A stretch of DNA of 56,486 nt from Rhodospirillales bacterium (lineage in GTDB: Bacteria; Pseudomonadota; Alphaproteobacteria; Reyranellales; Reyranellaceae), in the NCBI GenBank assembly GCA_009377525.1, contig WHTW01000035.1:1-56486 (forward strand), in the 5' to 3' direction. The notes beneath the pieces are model-generated. The model was not told the DNA's origin, did no database searches, and worked only from the letters and a program-made list of their open reading frames with translations. The position numbers were made by a program, and so were the translations under genes. Each line of letters starts with the position of its first letter. Positions within the stretch are counted from its first letter, which is position 1. Shown piece after piece: positions 52,203-56,486 of this stretch.

Positions 52203-53152
52203 ATGGATATCGGCGCCTCCAACTGGAACGAGGACGACAATGCCAACACCACGGCTGCCCTGATGGGGCGCCGGAAGGCATGGCGCCAAGCGGCGTGAAC
52301 AACGTGCTGCGCGCTCACCAGGGCGCCCTCAAGCGCTTCTATGACTGGACGATCCCCAAGACCACGGGCGGCTCCGGCACCGCCTACACGCTGGGCTACG
52401 CGGTGGCGCCGGGCTCCCTGGTCGACGGGATGACGCACCTCGTGCAGTTCCATGCGGTCAACGGGACCGGCGCCACGCTCAACGTCAACAATCTGGGGGC
52501 GACGCCGCTGCACTACCACGCGGCGGGAGCGTGGCGGGTCGCGCCGCCCGGATTGGTCGACACCGACGAGGTGGTCCGTGTCGCCTATCACGGCAGCAGT
52601 GGCGCGTATCGCCTGCTCGGCTACCGGAATAGAACGGGCGAGATCGTACCATTTGCGGGCGGCGCGGCGCCTGCCGGCGCACTGCTCTGTCACGGCCAAC
52701 AAGTCAGCCGGACGACTTATGCTGGCTTGTTCGCGGCAATCGGCACGACCTATGGCGTCGGCGACGGCAGCACGACCTTCAACCTGCCCGACCTGCGTGG
52801 CCGCGTCGTCGCCGGCAAGAGCGACATGGGTGGCTCAGATGCCGGCAACCTCGCTGGCGGTGGTGTGCTGAACGCGGCGCTGGGCGGCCAATCGAACGTT
52901 GCCATCACCAACGTCTCCGGCACCACGGGTGGCAGCCTCTCGGTGAGCGTCAGTGGCGCTACCAACGCTGCCGGCTCTGCCACCACCGCCCAAAGTGGAG
53001 GTGGAACCAATGTGACGGATGTCACCCATAATCACGCCTTTTCTGGCACTGGCGCCACCAGCGGCAGCTTGTCGGTCTTCGCCTCAGGCACGTCCAGCGC
53101 CTTCAGCGTCGTGCAGCCGACGCGCGTACTCAACTACATCATCAGGACATAG
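52203..53152 (+). pseudogene. Tail collar-domain protein 2, N-terminal frameshift
   Basis: ATG 52203 begins MDIGASNWNEDDNANTTAA, but after 20 codons the frame runs to a stop at 52296. One missing base near 52255-52260 (CCC run) would continue ...PDGAPEGMAPSGVNNVLRAH into the long frame ending at 53152. That frame holds LGYAVAPGSLVDGMTHLVQF, then a collar domain (GEIVPFAGGAAPAGALLCHG, TFNLPDLRGRVVAGKSDMGG). From the internal ATG at 52280, 290 residues could still be made without the particle-binding N-terminus. A tail-fibre role is likely; sequencing error is possible. Confidence 0.8.
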
Positions 53153-53160
53153 GAGAGGTC

Positions 53161-53469
53161 ATGAATACTCCCGCCAACATCTTTCCAGCACCCGGGAACA
53201 CCACCTACGCCGGCAGAGAGCAGATCACGTCGCTGTCGACCGTGAAGAGCCTCACCCCGCCGTCGAACGCGCGCTGGGCAATACTGGTGCCCGAGCGCCC
53301 GGCCGTCCGCATCAGTCTCGCCGGCGGCACGCGGACCACAGCCGACATGCTGATCGATGTCGGACAGCCAGTCGAGGTTACGACGGCTCTTGCCAATGTT
53401 CGGCTGCTCGAGGCCGTGCTGACGCCGAAGCAGCGCGAACGCCTGCAGGCGAAGAAGCTGAAGGAGTAA
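53161..53469 (+). CDS. Hypothetical phage protein (102 aa)
   Basis: 102 residues following the collar gene, with GGAGAGGTC before the ATG. Beta-rich middle (ARWAILVPERPAVRISLAGG, VGQPVEVTTALANVRLLEAV) and a basic C-terminal helix (TPKQRERLQAKKLKE). No family recognised. It sits between tail and lysis genes. Confidence 0.6.
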   Translation: MNTPANIFPAPGNTTYAGREQITSLSTVKSLTPPSNARWAILVPERPAVRISLAGGTRTTADMLIDVGQPVEVTTALANVRLLEAVLTPKQRERLQAKKLKE

Positions 53470-53473
53470 GGCC

Positions 53474-53716
53474 GTGGCCGATAGCCTCGAATACCTGCTG
53501 GGCAAGATCTCGGGCCAGCTCGACGGCCTGGAGGGTCGCATGGATGACATCAAGGAAAGTGTTGTCGATGTCTCCGGCCGGCAGCGCTACTCCGAGGAGC
53601 GCATCGGCAAGCTGGAGCGCCGCGAAGCCCACCGCAGTGGCATGATCGCAGCGATCGCAGGCAGCGCCAGCTTGCTCGGCAGCGCCCTCGTCACGTTTCT
53701 TACGAAGAAGGTATGA
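53474..53716 (+). CDS. Small coiled-coil/membrane protein, holin-like candidate
   Basis: 80 residues from a GTG. The first 55 are a charged coiled coil (LEYLLGKISGQLDGLEGRMD, EERIGKLERREAHRS). The last 25 form one hydrophobic segment (GMIAAIAGSASLLGSALVTF) ending in LTKKV. Directly before the endolysin (ATGA overlap), this is where holins sit; single-span holins and haemolysin XhlA-like proteins have the same layout. Holin activity is inference. Confidence 0.65.
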   Translation: MADSLEYLLGKISGQLDGLEGRMDDIKESVVDVSGRQRYSEERIGKLERREAHRSGMIAAIAGSASLLGSALVTFLTKKV

Positions 53717-54546
53717 CCATGCCGCGAGAGATCAACCAGGCCGGCTACAAGCTGATCAAGGAATTCGAGGCCGGGCCGCAGGGCGACAGCCGGCCGGCGC
53801 TGGTGCCGTACCTGTGCCCGGCCGGGAAGCTGACGAACGGCTGGGGCAACACGCACAACGTCAAGCCTGGTGTGGCGATCACGCTGGCGCAGGCTGAGGT
53901 CGATCTGGAACGCAATCTCGACTGGGCCGAAGCCTGTGTCGACGAGGTGGCACCGGGCGCCAATGACAATGAGTTCGCCGCCATGGTGTCGCTCTGCTTC
54001 AATATCGGTGCTGACCCGAAGCGAGGGTTCCCGAACTCATCGGTCCGCCGCCTGTTCAACCGGGGTGACAAGGCCGGCGCCGCGGCTTCGTTTACGCTCT
54101 GGCGCAAGATGACCGATCCCAACACGGGACAGCTTGTCGATTCGGGGGGCCTGCTGCGTCGCCGCAATGTCGAGGCCGCGCTGTTTCTGACGCCGGCGTC
54201 GTCGCGTACCACGGTCGCTGTTGGCGAGGCCGTAGCGCCGACCGCGGTCACCCAGGTCGCGCCGCCGACATTGATGCCGCAGGCGGTGGCGCCTGAGAAG
54301 TCGGCCACCTCGAGCAAGACAGTCATCGCCGGCGGCGTGGCCGTGGCGACGGGCGCCGCAAGTGTGGCCGACCAGACCAACCAGCTCAGCACGACCGTCA
54401 CCAGCGTCACGCAAGCCGTGTCCAGCATGCAGGGGCTGCTAAAGCTCGGCGCGCTCGGCCTGTCGATCGTCGCCCTGGCGGCCGTCGGTTACATGCTCTG
54501 GCGCTATGTCCAAAAGCGCCGCCGCGGCGAGGTCATGTCGACATGA
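53713..54546 (+). CDS. GH24-type endolysin with C-terminal membrane segment
   Basis: 277 residues. The N-terminal 155 match phage GH24 lysozymes: YKLIKEFEAGPQG with catalytic Glu19, then PYLCPAGKLTNGWGNTHN with Cys35/Thr41 in place of the Asp/Thr pair of T4 lysozyme; NDNEFAAMVSLCFNIGA follows. It cuts the glycan backbone of peptidoglycan. The C-terminal 120 residues are unusual: an Ala/Thr/Val linker, then one membrane span (LGALGLSIVALAAVGYMLWR) and a basic tail. The enzyme may be membrane-tethered or fused to a holin/antiholin-like anchor. The spacing between Glu and Cys is longer than usual. Confidence 0.88.
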   Translation: MTMPREINQAGYKLIKEFEAGPQGDSRPALVPYLCPAGKLTNGWGNTHNVKPGVAITLAQAEVDLERNLDWAEACVDEVAPGANDNEFAAMVSLCFNIGADPKRGFPNSSVRRLFNRGDKAGAAASFTLWRKMTDPNTGQLVDSGGLLRRRNVEAALFLTPASSRTTVAVGEAVAPTAVTQVAPPTLMPQAVAPEKSATSSKTVIAGGVAVATGAASVADQTNQLSTTVTSVTQAVSSMQGLLKLGALGLSIVALAAVGYMLWRYVQKRRRGEVMST

Positions 54547-54773
54547 TGAGCTTCCTGACCTCGAAGCTCGGCTTGGCCGTCATCGCAGCGGTGGCGGTGC
54601 TCGGCGTCGCCGGCTGGATCTATCTCGAGGGTCGCAGCTCGGGCGGCAATGCTGCGCGCGCCGACCAGCTCGGCAAAACCGTCGAAACACAACGGAGCAT
54701 CACCGATGCGGACGCTCATGGCCCTCGCACTCCTGACGATGTCGATCGCCGGCTGCGCGATGGCAGTTTCTAG
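54543..54773 (+). CDS. Rz-like inner-membrane spanin (short)
   Basis: 76 residues. An N-terminal membrane anchor (LGLAVIAAVAVLGVAGWIYL) is followed by a short periplasmic part. It overlaps the endolysin by four bases and contains, in another frame, the start of the lipoprotein gene at 54706, the classical overlapping Rz/Rz1 arrangement. It is shorter than usual Rz (about 150 aa), so the periplasmic helix is small. Confidence 0.7.
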   Translation: MMSFLTSKLGLAVIAAVAVLGVAGWIYLEGRSSGGNAARADQLGKTVETQRSITDADAHGPRTPDDVDRRLRDGSF

Positions 54774-54933
54774 TGCTTGTCCGCGCGAGGTCGAGTACTC
54801 GGCAGAGCAGCAGCGGCGGGCGGCCGATGAGCTGTCGACGCTGCCGCGCGACGGCATGGTGCGCGGCACGATGATGTCGGACTATGGCCGGCTACGCGAC
54901 CAATCGCGGGCTTGCAGAGGGGAAGCCAAGTAA
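54706..54933 (+). CDS. Rz1-like outer-membrane spanin lipoprotein
   Basis: 75 residues, ATG with GGAG ten bases upstream, beginning inside the Rz-like frame. Signal peptide MRTLMALALLTMSIAGC with lipobox SIAGC (Cys17) predicts an outer-membrane lipoprotein. The mature part (SAEQQRRAADELSTLPRDGM, YGRLRDQSRACRGEAK) is charged and helical. With Rz it fuses inner and outer membranes at the last lysis step. Its C-terminal half is repeated in decayed form at 55167-55243. Confidence 0.78.
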   Translation: MRTLMALALLTMSIAGCAMAVSSACPREVEYSAEQQRRAADELSTLPRDGMVRGTMMSDYGRLRDQSRACRGEAK

Positions 54934-54943
54934 AGGAAATGCC

Positions 54944-55171
54944 TCAGGTGTCGTCAGACCAGACCTCGGCCGGCGCGCCTAGGCTGCCGGCAATGCCAAA
55001 ATCGTGACTGATCCGTTCGTTCATGAAGTATGAAAAGCGGTCCGTGATGTGCAGATGCCGATTTGTCGGATGATCTCGCGGCTGGTCGACGAAGGAGCCC
55101 CAGCGTGCGTTGAACGGCCGGAGCAGAATCCGCAGGGAGAGACGATCGGCGGCTAAGGCCCGCGCTGGCAT
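54944..55171 (-). pseudogene. Orphan 75-codon minus-strand fragment
   Basis: An open frame between Rz1 and its duplicate fragment reads, among others, RPFNARWGSFVDQPRDHPTN and DRFSYFMNERISHDFGIAG. It looks like the end of a larger globular protein rather than a complete gene; no start signal is seen and the upstream part overlaps the Rz1 remnant. Possibly the tail of cargo cut during insertion. Confidence 0.35.
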
Positions 55172-55243
55172 CGTGCGCGGTGTGATGATGCCGGACTATG
55201 GGCGGCTGCGCGATCGGGCACGGGCCTGCAGGCACGAGCACTA
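55167..55243 (+). pseudogene. Decayed C-terminal fragment of a second Rz1 gene
   Basis: Codes IVRGVMMPDYGRLRDRARAC followed by RHEH and a stop; the intact Rz1 at 54706 ends VRGTMMSDYGRLRDQSRACR plus GEAK. The start, signal peptide and lipobox are absent. It borders the methyltransferase gene and so marks the left edge of that cargo gene. Confidence 0.82.
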
Positions 55244-56329
55244 AAGAGGTGTTGGTGCAGTCAATAGGGCAAGCGATGGGCACCCCGTGTCAGGCTCCCA
55301 GGCTAGGTCGATCTCGTAGGTGTACTGTGCACCCTCAGCAAAACGCAAAGGCCCATCGAACGGGTGTACGACGGTGCCGCTACGATCGACTTCGAGCCTC
55401 AGCTTACCGACAGCCTTGTACTCGGGTATCGCTCCATCATCCTGGAAGGCACGCAGCAATGCCTGGTAGTGCAGCCAACCAGAGGTCCGCTGCGCAGGCA
55501 GTTCGAGCCGGATGCCGTCGAAATACGCTGACTTGGTACGCACCTGCCCCCAAGAACGAAGATCCTCGCCGACCGGGATGTGATTGGGTGCCTGCAGAAC
55601 GACGAACGATGTCCATCGTATTGATGCGCGCGCGCTGTCAAAGGGCGCCGACCGAGCATGCGAGGCGACTGCCGAACCGAGTTCGCACCATTCTCGGTTG
55701 TTGGCGAGGAAGTGCTGGGACGCCTTGAACGGTCCAGTCTGCTCTGCATTGTCCATGATGACGATGCCGCCAGGCCGCAACAACCGCGCCGACATTTGAA
55801 GATCGAACAGGGCAAATTCGAAATCATGGTTACCGTCGACCAACACGAGATCGAGCGTCACTCGCTGACGGTCGAGATGATGGAAGAAGTCCATCGAATT
55901 CAGCGCGTAGAAGCGCGTCAATCTCTGAAGCTCCTGAGGCCAATTCTCAATGATCTGCGGACAGCGATCTCCGCCGAGCGGATCCGTCGTATGCACGATT
56001 CCTGTGCCATTCTCCCACAGCGCGCGGGCCATGACCTCGGCAGTGCCGGCGTACATGGTGCCGACCTCCGCGACGACATCTGGACGCATTGTGCGGATAA
56101 GCGTGTAGATGACCGCCCTGGAATGATCGCTGAGGATCGAGCGTGGTGGATACTCTGCAAAATACGCAAGGGCATCGCTATAGCCCGGCGTAGAAACCAG
56201 GTTAACGATATCGGATGGTTTGCCAGTCGGGGTTGCGATTTCTTTCAGAGGCCGGATTTCGATGGCCTTCGATAGCGGTTGCGGAGTCGCATCCCGGTCG
56301 CGCGACCGGAACATTTTTAGAATATTCAT
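55241..56329 (-). CDS. SAM-dependent methyltransferase (Methyltransf_24-like)
   Basis: 362 residues from the ATG at 56327-56329. A Rossmann methyltransferase core is visible: MRPDVVAEVGTMYAGTAEVM (SAM loop E-V-G-x-x-x-G), VHTTDPLGGD, LDLVLVDGNHDFEFALFDLQ and LLRPGGIVIMDN. This is the cephalosporin-hydroxylase/Methyltransf_24 pattern, often acting on sugars or small molecules. An additional C-terminal domain of about 120 residues is beta-rich and unidentified. No ribosome-binding site is obvious. It lies between the Rz1 remnant and the tRNA, opposite to the phage genes, as right-end cargo. Confidence 0.75.
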   Translation of the reverse strand: MNILKMFRSRDRDATPQPLSKAIEIRPLKEIATPTGKPSDIVNLVSTPGYSDALAYFAEYPPRSILSDHSRAVIYTLIRTMRPDVVAEVGTMYAGTAEVMARALWENGTGIVHTTDPLGGDRCPQIIENWPQELQRLTRFYALNSMDFFHHLDRQRVTLDLVLVDGNHDFEFALFDLQMSARLLRPGGIVIMDNAEQTGPFKASQHFLANNREWCELGSAVASHARSAPFDSARASIRWTSFVVLQAPNHIPVGEDLRSWGQVRTKSAYFDGIRLELPAQRTSGWLHYQALLRAFQDDGAIPEYKAVGKLRLEVDRSGTVVHPFDGPLRFAEGAQYTYEIDLAWEPDTGCPSLALLTAPTPL

Positions 56330-56431
56330 GGTTGGATGCTGCCTTGCGATGTTCCGTCCCGCAAGCATAGGGTCAGCTGGTAGAGTCTACGGCCCAGTGG
56401 TGGGCACCGAATTTTCATTCCAAGACGTTAG

Positions 56432-56486
56432 TGGCGGACCCGGCGAGATTCGAACTCACGACCTCTGCCTTCGGAGGGCAGCGCTC
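56432..56486 (-). tRNA. tRNA-Arg(CCG), 3' part (cut by window edge)
   Basis: Read on the minus strand the last 55 bases give an anticodon stem CTGCC/GGCAG with loop CTCCGAA (anticodon CCG). They continue with a variable loop, T-arm with GTTCGAATC, acceptor 3' strand CGGGTCCG and encoded CCA (56432-56434). The 5' part lies beyond the window. The 3' halves of such tRNA genes are common prophage attachment sites; the matching att copy would be left of position 1 or in the unseen flank. Confidence 0.88.

Overview
The window is GC-rich DNA that looks like an alphaproteobacterium. That placement rests on codon use and gene style only; genus not determinable, Reyranella/Hyphomicrobiales-like at best. 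It is dominated by podovirus-like prophage DNA. The right edge is the 3' half of a tRNA-Arg(CCG) gene (56432-56486), a plausible integration site. No integrase is visible, so it would have to lie left of position 1. Many host-type and defence genes are scattered among the phage genes.

Layout. 1-4.3 kb: immunity switch (truncated repressor, operators, leaderless Cro/YdaS-like gene) and a tightly overlapping early operon with a RuvC-like resolvase, a DUF1376 replication protein and a small HTH-like protein. 4.2-21.1 kb: cargo and debris. This holds a HEPN-motif gene, a dead IS1595 transposase, an unknown two-gene operon, a phosphoesterase, a glycogen-branching-type GH13 enzyme, a chimeric gene fragment, a secreted serine protease, a GH16-RTX glycanase, an NMT1-like binding protein, a phytanoyl-CoA dioxygenase gene broken by a 121-bp mobile palindromic repeat, a TerS remnant and hipBA. 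21.1-23.3 kb: first terminase pair plus small HTH gene. 23.5-28.2 kb: sedolisin, frameshifted adenylate cyclase, PAP2 phosphatase and a small protein. 28.4-31.6 kb: second repressor/operator, second small HTH gene and second terminase pair. 32.7-34.8 kb: portal. 34.8-43.35 kb: defence-type island (nuclease-helicase + HEPN pair; SIR2-HerA-KTSC operon; DUF4145-like and GrlR-like genes). 43.5-53.2 kb: scaffold, major capsid, adaptor, tail/stabilisation, two collar-domain tail proteins and an S74-type chaperone-tipped protein. 53.2-54.9 kb: lysis cassette (holin-like, GH24 endolysin with a C-terminal membrane anchor, overlapping Rz/Rz1). 54.9-56.3 kb: Rz1 remnant and a methyltransferase. Then the tRNA.

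Three observations tie this together. (1) A nearly identical 33-bp promoter-like block stands before TerS2, the portal and the first head gene, so phage genes now separated by cargo still look like one regulon. (2) At three places cargo lies between an intact phage gene and a broken partial copy of that same gene (TerS, scaffold, Rz1), suggesting morons entered by recombination between related phages. (3) Two families of palindromic repeats are active here. One is a 121-bp double-hairpin element with 3-bp target duplications (three exact-length copies). The other is a roughly 30-bp two-stem palindrome lying in-frame inside portal and scaffold genes or exactly over the ribosome-binding sites of three other phage genes.
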